A stretch of 12,086 bases of DNA. It comes from Bacillaceae bacterium (lineage in GTDB: Bacteria; Bacillota; Bacilli; Bacillales; Amphibacillaceae). The notes below the pieces were generated by a model. That model was not told the origin of the DNA. It searched no databases and worked only from the letters and a program-made list of their open reading frames with translations. Location: the NCBI GenBank assembly GCA_030152985.1, contig JASLIE010000237.1, forward strand, positions 1 through 12,086. The letters run 5' to 3'. The position numbers and the translations under genes are program-made. Positions 6,297 through 12,086 of this stretch are shown here, piece after piece; position 1 is the stretch's first letter; every line of letters starts with the position of its first letter.

Positions 6297-6671
6297 GTGA
6301 TTGAAGAAGATTTAAGAAACCATTTACTAAATAATGAGTCTATATCAGACCATATTGATACGAGATTGTATCCTGGATGGATTCCTAAGGATGCACAGAT
6401 GCCAAGTGTGGCTTTCTTAATGATATCAGGTAATAGGCATCATGATATTGATGTTGCATATCCAAGGTATCAATTTTCTGTATTCTCTAAACGTTATAGT
6501 GAAGCAAAGAGGATAAGCGACGAAATAATAAATTCTTTGCAACGGTTTAAAGGAATTATGGGAAGTACAGAAATTATACAAATCGTTTTTCAAAATCAAT
6601 ATGATCAGTATGAATCTGATACAGACTTATATCATATATCATTAGAGTTTAAAGTAATTTATGAAGTTTGA
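6297..6671 (+). CDS. Tail completion / tail terminator protein (DUF3168-like)
   Basis: Probable tail terminator that caps the tube and joins it to the head (SPP1 gp17-like position). The 124-residue product has the DUF3168 order: an N-terminal helix pair ending SISDHIDTRLYPGWIPKDAQ (15-34), a MPSVAFLMISG strand (35-45), then the YPRYQFSVFSKRYSEAKRIS strand-helix (55-74). A C-terminal DLYHISLEFKVIYEV strand closes the fold. The start is GTG 6297 with AAGGGAAGTGA upstream, 4 bases after the previous stop. Position directly before the major tail protein agrees. The family call is by pattern, so moderately sure. Confidence 0.82.
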   Translation: MIEEDLRNHLLNNESISDHIDTRLYPGWIPKDAQMPSVAFLMISGNRHHDIDVAYPRYQFSVFSKRYSEAKRISDEIINSLQRFKGIMGSTEIIQIVFQNQYDQYESDTDLYHISLEFKVIYEV

Positions 6672-6678
6672 TTTCAAG

Positions 6679-6697
6679 TACCCACAAAATGTGGGTA
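6679..6697 (+). promoter_or_regulatory. Perfect hairpin in the leader of the major tail gene
   Basis: TACCCACA (6679-6686) and TGTGGGTA (6690-6697) form a perfect 8-base stem with an AAA loop in the 52-base gap before the major tail gene. It is followed by GTAAAAAATATAGGAG, so there is no T run on either side. It is unlikely to terminate transcription. It could stabilise the 5' end of a processed tail mRNA. Confidence 0.55.
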
Positions 6698-6723
6698 GTA
6701 AAAAATATAGGAGTTGATTTTCA

Positions 6724-7296
6724 ATGGCTAGAAATATGACAACAGTACAACAGAATAATACTATTCGATTTGGTTCAGCTAAATTTGAAGTAGGCGAAAC
6801 AGAAGAAGACTTAATTGATTTAGGAGCTATGAATGGAATTGAGTTTGAAGAGTCTTGGGATGAAATAAATGTTAAGGCTGATAATGCTGGAACAATAATG
6901 GTGGGAATGAATAACCATCAAGCAACAATTCGTGGTGACTTGATGGAAATTAACTTAAAGAACTTAGCTATTCTACGTGGTGGAATTGATAAGATTGAAG
7001 AAGTTAAAGAAGAAGGGGACCAGAAGGCAGCAATCAGATTATTGTCAGGTGGAGTAAGTACGTTTGAGCCAAGAGTCGTCAAGATTACAAACTACAACTC
7101 AGCCAACGAAGAGTTCAGTATCACAATCTTTAAAGCGACAACGAATAGTGGTTTAAATATCACATTCCCTGGAGCTGATGATGAGGACCCAGCATTAACA
7201 CCTATCGAAATGACAGGAACGCTTGATAACAATAGAGATGTTGGCGAACAATTATTTGTAATTGAAGACCAGCAAGGGGTAACACCAACAGTATAA
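6724..7296 (+). CDS. Major tail (tube) protein
   Basis: Polymerises into the siphophage tail tube. The 190-residue protein is beta rich: TIRFGSAKFEVG, an EDLIDLGAMNGIEFEESWDEINVKAD region (29-53), ATIRGDLMEINLKNLAILRGG (67-87), and later VVKITNYNSANEEFSITIFKA strands. This matches the single-domain major tail proteins of Gram-positive siphophages in length and order, with no obvious C-terminal Ig-like extension. ATG 6724 follows AGGAG. It has its own 52-base leader with a hairpin and is followed by a terminator-like stem-loop, both consistent with separate control of an abundant product. The call relies strongly on position between tail completion and chaperone genes. Confidence 0.9.
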   Translation: MARNMTTVQQNNTIRFGSAKFEVGETEEDLIDLGAMNGIEFEESWDEINVKADNAGTIMVGMNNHQATIRGDLMEINLKNLAILRGGIDKIEEVKEEGDQKAAIRLLSGGVSTFEPRVVKITNYNSANEEFSITIFKATTNSGLNITFPGADDEDPALTPIEMTGTLDNNRDVGEQLFVIEDQQGVTPTV

Positions 7297-7317
7297 ATTA
7301 AATATAAAATATGAATT

Positions 7318-7348
7318 AAGCACTCACGAGATGAGTGCTTTTATTTTT
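7318..7348 (+). terminator. Rho-independent terminator after the major tail gene
   Basis: AAGCACTCA (7318-7326) pairs perfectly with TGAGTGCTT (7332-7340) around the loop CGAGA, followed at once by TTATTTTT. This is a classic intrinsic terminator on the plus strand, 21 bases after the major tail stop. The genes downstream are needed in lower amounts, and no clear promoter follows, so partial read-through is likely. Confidence 0.85.
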
Positions 7349-7369
7349 AAAATAATAGGAGGAATATTC

Positions 7370-7759
7370 ATGAGTAATATTTTAGATTTAGATAAATTAG
7401 TACCAGAAAAAAGAGAAGTAGTTTTAGCGGGTGAGAAAATTGATGTATCGAAGATTCCGTCAAGAGTAACAATGGAAGTGGCTGAAAAAGCAGATTTATT
7501 TTCTAGTGGGAGTGCTGAAAGTTTTCCGGAACTTTTAGAGATGATTGTGAAGATTTGTAAGCCATCAAAAGAGGATATTACACAAGATTGGATTATAGAC
7601 AATACGAGTATGGACCAACTAATAGCATTAATTCAGTTTGTCTTAGAACCTTTACAAGAAAAAGCCGATGAAATGACGGAAGGAAGTCCACAGGGGCAGG
7701 ATCAACAAGAAGTGAAAGGAAAAAACAAGCAAGCCCCAAAAGCAAAAACGCAAAAGTGA
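7370..7759 (+). CDS. Tail assembly chaperone (gpG-like)
   Basis: Chaperone that coats the tape measure protein before the tube polymerises and is not kept in the virion. The 129-residue product begins MSNILDLDKLVPEKREVVLAG with a short beta strand region. It continues with helices (VTMEVAEKADLF, SFPELLEMIVKICK, SMDQLIALIQFVLEPLQEKADEM) and ends in a flexible Q/K/P-rich tail from about residue 104. I chose ATG 7370, 6 bases after AGGAGGA (7357-7363). An in-frame ATG at 7331 lies inside the terminator stem and lacks a binding site. The low-complexity tail holds two in-frame slippery heptamers leading into the -1 frame, giving a longer G-T form. Position between major tail and tape measure genes supports the role. 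Confidence 0.87.
   Translation: MSNILDLDKLVPEKREVVLAGEKIDVSKIPSRVTMEVAEKADLFSSGSAESFPELLEMIVKICKPSKEDITQDWIIDNTSMDQLIALIQFVLEPLQEKADEMTEGSPQGQDQQEVKGKNKQAPKAKTQK
7720..7741 (+). promoter_or_regulatory. Programmed -1 ribosomal frameshift region, two slippery heptamers
   Basis: Two X XXY YYZ heptamers are aligned with the chaperone frame: A AAA AAC at 7720-7726 and C CCA AAA at 7735-7741. Slippage back one base at either gives a 223-residue fusion: 119 or 124 chaperone residues followed by the downstream frame to the TAA at 8038-8040. The -1 frame is open from 7672. The arrangement matches the conserved G/GT frameshift of siphophages. No strong downstream stem-loop is obvious. Confidence 0.82.
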
Positions 7760-8040
7760 TAGAGATGGGGCGAGTTTTTGCTCAAATGGGAAGTATGTAC
7801 TCCTGGGCAACGCCTGAGTATTTACTTAACAATATGAGCATTGAACAAATCATGATGTATTACAATTATGGTCTTGAATTTGAGAAACACAAATCTATCA
7901 TACTGATAAATCAACTAGCAATCGGTTTATTAGGTGCAGAAGAACCTAAGAAAAAGAAAAAAGACTATAACCCTAATCCAGATAAAGAAAAGTTTTATGA
8001 GAAGTATGGAGATGTCATTAAAAGAAAAGGGGTGACTTAA
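7756..8040 (+). CDS. Tail assembly chaperone T extension (made as G-T frameshift fusion)
   Basis: Second half of the gpGT-type chaperone; the T part is expected to bind the tube protein while the G part coats the tape measure. From the frameshift sites the extension spans 99-104 residues in the -1 frame relative to the upstream gene. It has helices (YLLNNMSIEQIMMYYNYGLEF, then KSIILINQLAIGLLG) and a basic KKKKKDYN tail. The coordinates given begin at GTG 7756, which overlaps the upstream stop as GTGA. ATG 7765 is another possible start. Neither has a Shine-Dalgarno, which favours frameshifting over independent initiation. The stop TAA overlaps the tape measure ATG by one base. The assignment rests on context, frame relation and size more than on sequence motifs. 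Confidence 0.82.
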   Translation: MIEMGRVFAQMGSMYSWATPEYLLNNMSIEQIMMYYNYGLEFEKHKSIILINQLAIGLLGAEEPKKKKKDYNPNPDKEKFYEKYGDVIKRKGVT

Positions 8041-10772
8041 TGGCATTATTAGGACAATTAACAGTTGGAATACTCGGTGATATGAGTGGATATAGTAAAG
8101 CTTTATCCGGTGCCCAAAAGGAAACTTTAAAGTTTTCTAAGGGAATGGAAAGAATGGGTAGAGATATAAGTACTATAGGTTATGGATTCCAGGACCTAGG
8201 AAGCAAACTAACAAATAAAATTACTAAGCCAGCGATAATTGCTGGAACAGCAGTATCTGGTTTGGTAGGTACCCTAGGGTTTAAACGTCTTGTGGGAATG
8301 GATAATGCCCAAGCTAAACTTAAAGGTCTTGGTTATGGTGGTAAAGAAGTAGATTCAATCATGCAAGACGTAGAAGGCGCAGTTAAGGGAACAACACATA
8401 CAATGGCTGAAGGTGTTAATGCTGCCGCAGGTGCTTTAGCTGCAGGAGTCGAACAGGGCTCAGAGCTTGAACGATATATTAAATTAGTCGGTGATGCGGC
8501 GATTGGCTCAAATCGGCCAATGGATGAAATGGCTCAGATATTTAACCGTGTACAAGGTTCGGGTAAGTTAATGACAATGGAACTAGACATGATTGAACAC
8601 GGTATGCCTGGTTTTGCTCAGGCGATGGCAGACAATTTAGCCGGAGGATCTCTGAAAACCTTTAAAGAAATGGTTACCAATGGACAAGTAGGTTCGGCGG
8701 AATTTCTTGATGTGATGGAGGATTTCGCTGGTGGAATGTCGGATGCTTATTCTGAAACTTGGGAAGGTATGGCTAAAAACGTATTATCTAATATTGGAAT
8801 TATCGGTGAGGGTTTGCTAGAAGGAATTTTTGAAGATGGTAAAAAAGGCTTAGCAAAATTCTTAGAGATATTAAGAGAATCAGAGGGCTTGAAGACATGG
8901 GCTAAAGAAACAGGTGAAAGTATACGTAATATGGTCCAGGTAATTGTAGAAAAGGTAGCAGACTTTAAATCAAAGTGGGATGGTTTATCCGCACCAATTC
9001 AAAATATAATTAAGAAGTTGGCTATATTCGGCAGTATAGGAGCTGTTGCAATAGGCCCAGTTCTTTTATACTTTGGTAAATTCATTGTGACCATAGGTTC
9101 AGTTGTCACGAAGTTTGGACGATTAGCCGGTGCAGGAGTTCGTTTAGGTGGTGTGATGGGCATACTCACAGGTCCAATAGGAATTGTAATAGGAGTACTT
9201 GCTGCCTTAGTTGGAATCGGTGTCCTTGTATATAAAAACTGGGATACACTTAAAGAAAAAGCTCAAATTGTATTTAGTTCATTCGAACCATTACTTGAAA
9301 CGGTAAAAGGTGCCTTTTCGAGCTTGTTTGATTCAGTTGCACCGATAACAGAAAATCTAAAAGGAATATGGGAAGGTCTCACTCCTATCTTTACTTTTTT
9401 AGCTCAGCTAATAGGGGTTGTTGTAGTACCAGCCTTTGGTCTTTTATTAGGTGTCTTTTCTGGATTGATTGCAGCAATAGGTCCTTTTATAAATGCTATC
9501 TTAAGTTTCTTTAATAGTGTCATCAGTATTGTAAATGTCGTTATATCCTTATTTAAAGGTGACTTTACAGGAGCGATGGAGTACTGGAGCATGGCATCAG
9601 AATCTGCGATTGAATTTGTGAAAAGTTTGTGGGAGTCGGTCGTTGAGTTCTTCTCTACGATTGTTGAAACGATTATAGACTTTTTCCATGGTCTGTATAT
9701 GACCTTGGTAGGTAACTCGATTATTCCAGATATGGTTGAAGAAATCGTCGAATGGTTTACGAACATGGGTGAGTGGCTAATTGATATTGTCACTTTTCTA
9801 GTAGACGGTGTGGTCTTGATTTTCACATCTTTATATAATGGTGTAGCCCTTATTTTCGAAACTTTGCTTGGTGTATTAGTAGATATATGGCAATACATCT
9901 CAAACACTTTTGAAAATGCTGTATCGTTTATTTACGCACTTGTGACTGGTGACTTCGAAGGCATGAAAACTGCTATGAGTAATCAGATGGAAAATGCAAG
10001 AAATTTATTATCTAATATTTGGGATAGAATCAAAGGATTAATAGGTACGAAAGCTAGCCAGATATTAACAGATATCATTAAAAAATTCTTGGATATTAAA
10101 AATAATATGGTTAATAAGATAAATGAAGCAAGAGTTCAAGTGGTTAATAAATTTACTGAAATAGTTTCAGGTGTAAGGAATAAAGCTTCTGAAGTAGTAA
10201 GTACAGTAAAAGATAAATTCAACGATGTTAAATCGAGGATCATTGAACCAATTACTGAAGCCAAAAACAAAGTAAGTGAAATAGTAGGGGACATTAAGGG
10301 TTTCTTTACTAATTTAAAGCTGAAAATACCAACACCAACACTGCCAAAACTTCCTAAGTTCTCTTTAAAAACAAGCTCAAGAAGTATCTTAGGGAAAGAA
10401 ATAACCTACCCTTCTGGATTTGATGTTAAGTGGAACGCATTAGGTGGAGTGTTTAAAAAGCCGACTATTTTCAATACTGCGAATGCTGGACTTCAAGGAG
10501 TAGGTGAAGCAGGAGCAGAAGCTATTATTCCTTTAAAACCTTCTGTGTTAGCCGGAATCGGTAAAGGTATATCAAATGAAATGGGCGATAATAACGTACT
10601 GAGAGCACTATTAAATCAAAATAATTTAACAGAAGAACTTATTAAACGTATCGATGAATTAGAATTCCACATGAGTATGGATTCAAAGGTTGTAGGAAAA
10701 GCTGTTGCAAACACAGTTGACGATGAAATAGGTTCAAAGACTAAGTTAAGTGAGAGGGGGGTTACAACATGA
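8040..10772 (+). CDS. Tape measure protein
   Basis: Sets tail length and sits inside the tube. The 910-residue protein starts with a basic helical segment. A TP901-type core follows at about 85-250 (MDNAQAKLKGLGYGGKEVDSI, then the MAEGVNAAAGALAAGVEQG helix and QIFNRVQGSGK..MELDMIEHGMPGF). Hydrophobic stretches lie near 325-355, 372-398, 450-505 and 580-615, expected for a protein that crosses the host membrane. A repeated GDF(T/E)GxM module occurs at 508 and 637, followed by a coiled coil at about 650-760. The conserved C-terminal LGGVFKKPTIF...GEAGAEAIIPL (801-831) comes before the end. Using the usual proportion of about 0.15 nm per residue, the tail would be about 135 nm. ATG 8040 follows AAGGGGTGA and overlaps the previous stop (TAATG). 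No peptidase motif is visible. Confidence 0.95.
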   Translation: MALLGQLTVGILGDMSGYSKALSGAQKETLKFSKGMERMGRDISTIGYGFQDLGSKLTNKITKPAIIAGTAVSGLVGTLGFKRLVGMDNAQAKLKGLGYGGKEVDSIMQDVEGAVKGTTHTMAEGVNAAAGALAAGVEQGSELERYIKLVGDAAIGSNRPMDEMAQIFNRVQGSGKLMTMELDMIEHGMPGFAQAMADNLAGGSLKTFKEMVTNGQVGSAEFLDVMEDFAGGMSDAYSETWEGMAKNVLSNIGIIGEGLLEGIFEDGKKGLAKFLEILRESEGLKTWAKETGESIRNMVQVIVEKVADFKSKWDGLSAPIQNIIKKLAIFGSIGAVAIGPVLLYFGKFIVTIGSVVTKFGRLAGAGVRLGGVMGILTGPIGIVIGVLAALVGIGVLVYKNWDTLKEKAQIVFSSFEPLLETVKGAFSSLFDSVAPITENLKGIWEGLTPIFTFLAQLIGVVVVPAFGLLLGVFSGLIAAIGPFINAILSFFNSVISIVNVVISLFKGDFTGAMEYWSMASESAIEFVKSLWESVVEFFSTIVETIIDFFHGLYMTLVGNSIIPDMVEEIVEWFTNMGEWLIDIVTFLVDGVVLIFTSLYNGVALIFETLLGVLVDIWQYISNTFENAVSFIYALVTGDFEGMKTAMSNQMENARNLLSNIWDRIKGLIGTKASQILTDIIKKFLDIKNNMVNKINEARVQVVNKFTEIVSGVRNKASEVVSTVKDKFNDVKSRIIEPITEAKNKVSEIVGDIKGFFTNLKLKIPTPTLPKLPKFSLKTSSRSILGKEITYPSGFDVKWNALGGVFKKPTIFNTANAGLQGVGEAGAEAIIPLKPSVLAGIGKGISNEMGDNNVLRALLNQNNLTEELIKRIDELEFHMSMDSKVVGKAVANTVDDEIGSKTKLSERGVTT

Positions 10773-11488
10773 CTTATACAGGATTTAGTTTTAACGGTAA
10801 GCATAGCTATAAAGATTTAGGATTAACAATTCAACATCGTAAAATAGGTAACCCTTCCAAGATAAAGAATACAGCTAGAGTACCTTATTCAAATCAAATC
10901 TATGATTTTTCAAATATTTATAGTGGGCAAGAATATGATGAGCGTGAAATAGAATACACACTTAATTTAATTTCTCACGACAAAAGTACATTAGACAATT
11001 CTTTTTATATGCAAGAGACTGTTATTTTAAATTGGCTAATGCAAAGTAACAAAAAAGAAGTGTTAAGGGATGATCTAGTTCCTGGTTACTACTTCTTAGC
11101 TGAAGTTGTAGGCGATATAGATACCGACTTTCTCTGGGAATATGGAGAATTAAACGTTAAGTTTAAAGCAGCACCTTTCAAATACTCTGATTTATTAGAG
11201 GGTAACGATTTGTGGGATCCATTTAATTTTGAGCTTGATGTGTTTCAAGATACTGAGTTTAAAGTGTCTGGTAGTAGAAAGATTACTTTGTATAATGTCG
11301 GTAGTAATACAGTTATACCTCAAATCGTTGTAGATAGTCGTATGACGATTAAAACACATTATGCAGATATAACACTTAACCCAGGAACACATGAAGTTGC
11401 TGACATATCTCTGATACCAGGCGAAAATAACTTTACTGTGACAGGTAATGGCCACATTACTTTTAATTTCCGGAAGGAGTTGATTTAA
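10769..11488 (+). CDS. Distal tail protein (Dit, sipho_tail family)
   Basis: Forms the hexameric hub joining the tail tube to the tip and receptor-binding apparatus. The 239-residue protein starts FSFNGKHSYKDLGLTI (6-21), a Dit hallmark ('F.~fnG..s~~~gl.v'). YDFSNIYSGQEYDEREIEYTL follows at 45-65, with an LVPGYYFLAEVVGDIDTDFLWEYGELNVKFKAAPFKYS block at 103-140 whose 'F.~.P~.Y' ending is typical. A C-terminal beta domain (from about 165) resembles the galectin-like part of SPP1 gp19.1-type proteins. Length is normal. ATG 10769 overlaps the tape measure stop (ATGA) with GAGAGGGGG upstream. The stop overlaps the next start by one base. Confidence 0.92.
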   Translation: MTYTGFSFNGKHSYKDLGLTIQHRKIGNPSKIKNTARVPYSNQIYDFSNIYSGQEYDEREIEYTLNLISHDKSTLDNSFYMQETVILNWLMQSNKKEVLRDDLVPGYYFLAEVVGDIDTDFLWEYGELNVKFKAAPFKYSDLLEGNDLWDPFNFELDVFQDTEFKVSGSRKITLYNVGSNTVIPQIVVDSRMTIKTHYADITLNPGTHEVADISLIPGENNFTVTGNGHITFNFRKELI

Positions 11489-12086
11489 TGTATCGAGTCA
11501 CATTGATTAATGATGATGTCGTTACAACAATCCATACTCCTTTTTTAAATGGAGAAAAGTTACTTGAAGGTAGTATTAAGCAAGAAGTTAATGCTATTGA
11601 TAACTTTACGTTTTCTCTACTTCCAGATAACCCAGGATATGATAAAATACGACCTTTGAAGTCGCTAGTTAAAGTATATAATACTAAAACTAATCATTAT
11701 GACTTTGAGGGACGTGCTTTAATGCCCACACAGTCCATGTCAGAAACGGGTGATTTCGGGAAGTCTTTCGTTTGTGAAGGTGAGTTAGCCTACTTAAATG
11801 ACTCTGCACAGCGACATGGCGAGTATCATGACATCACTGTAAAAAGGTTTTTAGAAATCATCATCGACAATCATAATCGAGATGTAAAAGATGATGAGAT
11901 TGATAAAGTTTTTCGAGTAGGTAAAGTAGAGGTAGATAGTAGTTCAGGTACTCTTTACAGGTACCTTGGTTATGAAAGTACACTAGATACAATTAAAGAC
12001 AAGTTAATCGATAGACTCGGTGGAGAGCTGGTCATAAGAAAAGAAAATGGTGTACGTTATCTTGATTATGTTAAATCGAGTGGCCA
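11488..12086 (+). CDS. Tail-associated endopeptidase/Tal protein, 3' partial
   Basis: Tail tip protein that follows Dit and, in many Gram-positive siphophages, carries the host-contact and wall-degrading parts. The first 199 codons are in the window and the frame is open to the right edge. It has the Prophage_tail/Tal N-terminal pattern: a beta-rich hub with QEVNAIDNFTFSLLPDNPGY (32-51), LVKVYNTKTNHYDFEGRALMP (60-80), and VCEGELAYLNDSAQ (95-108). FLEIIIDNHN (121-130), FRVGKVEV (142-149) and LIDRLGGELVIRKENGVRYLDYV (173-195) follow. ATG 11488 has a strong GGAAGGAG and overlaps the Dit stop (TAATG). Any catalytic domain would lie beyond the window, so enzymatic activity cannot be judged. Confidence 0.9.
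   Translation, partial: MYRVTLINDDVVTTIHTPFLNGEKLLEGSIKQEVNAIDNFTFSLLPDNPGYDKIRPLKSLVKVYNTKTNHYDFEGRALMPTQSMSETGDFGKSFVCEGELAYLNDSAQRHGEYHDITVKRFLEIIIDNHNRDVKDDEIDKVFRVGKVEVDSSSGTLYRYLGYESTLDTIKDKLIDRLGGELVIRKENGVRYLDYVKSSG

Noticed and set aside
6668..6710. Possible promoter before the major tail gene (TTGATT plus AT-rich boxes)
   Set aside because: No -10 box lies at 16-18 bases from the -35-like hexamer; that region is occupied by the GTGGGTA stem.
7297..7317. TATAAA-like -10 box after the major tail gene
   Set aside because: There is no -35 partner, and any transcript would run straight into the terminator.
7331..7369. Upstream ATG at 7331 as the start of the chaperone gene
   Set aside because: The codon is in the terminator stem and has no Shine-Dalgarno, whereas ATG 7370 has AGGAGGA at proper spacing.
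9404..9907. Minus-strand open frame of 167 codons inside the tape measure gene
   Set aside because: It is the antisense shadow of a hydrophobic, low-complexity stretch, has no ribosome binding site, and lies wholly inside a certain gene.

Overview
This window is one continuous, plus-strand head-and-tail morphogenesis module of a tailed siphophage or prophage. The low G+C content, strong AGGAGG-type ribosome binding sites, ATG/GTG/TTG starts and protein families point to a phage of a low-GC Bacillota host (Bacillus, Staphylococcus or Listeria relatives). The sequence does not identify the genus. No host gene, integrase, attachment site, tRNA or insertion sequence is visible, so free phage and prophage cannot be told apart.

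Layout, left to right. DNA packaging and portal: terminase large subunit (5' end cut off by the window) and the HK97-type portal. Then a small island of three unrecognised genes (110, 23 and 55 codons of product) where many related phages go straight from portal to protease. Head: ClpP-like maturation protease and HK97-fold major capsid protein carrying its own N-terminal scaffolding-like delta region. Head-tail joining: gp6-like connector, a 58-residue protein, an SPP1 gp16-like adaptor, an HK97 gp10-like protein and a DUF3168-type tail completion protein. Tail: major tail protein, a terminator-like hairpin, a tail assembly chaperone pair joined by a probable -1 ribosomal frameshift, a 910-residue tape measure protein, distal tail protein (Dit) and the start of the tail endopeptidase/Tal protein, which runs off the right edge.

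How it works together: the terminase pumps DNA through the portal into a capsid whose major protein is trimmed by the ClpP-like protease. The connector series closes the portal and receives a separately built tail. The tail tube polymerises around the tape measure with help of the G/GT chaperones, and Dit plus Tal form the host-contacting tip. Genes are packed with 1-14 base overlaps or tiny gaps. The largest true non-coding spacers are about 50-75 bases, before and after the major tail gene, and both hold a perfect inverted repeat.

Most of the window is ordinary phage structural biology. The points most worth a second look are: the tandem slippery heptamers in the chaperone gene; the three-gene island between portal and protease, which includes a 23-residue membrane peptide and a 55-residue gene, both easily missed by gene callers; and a set of perfect hairpins that sit near abundance boundaries of the operon.
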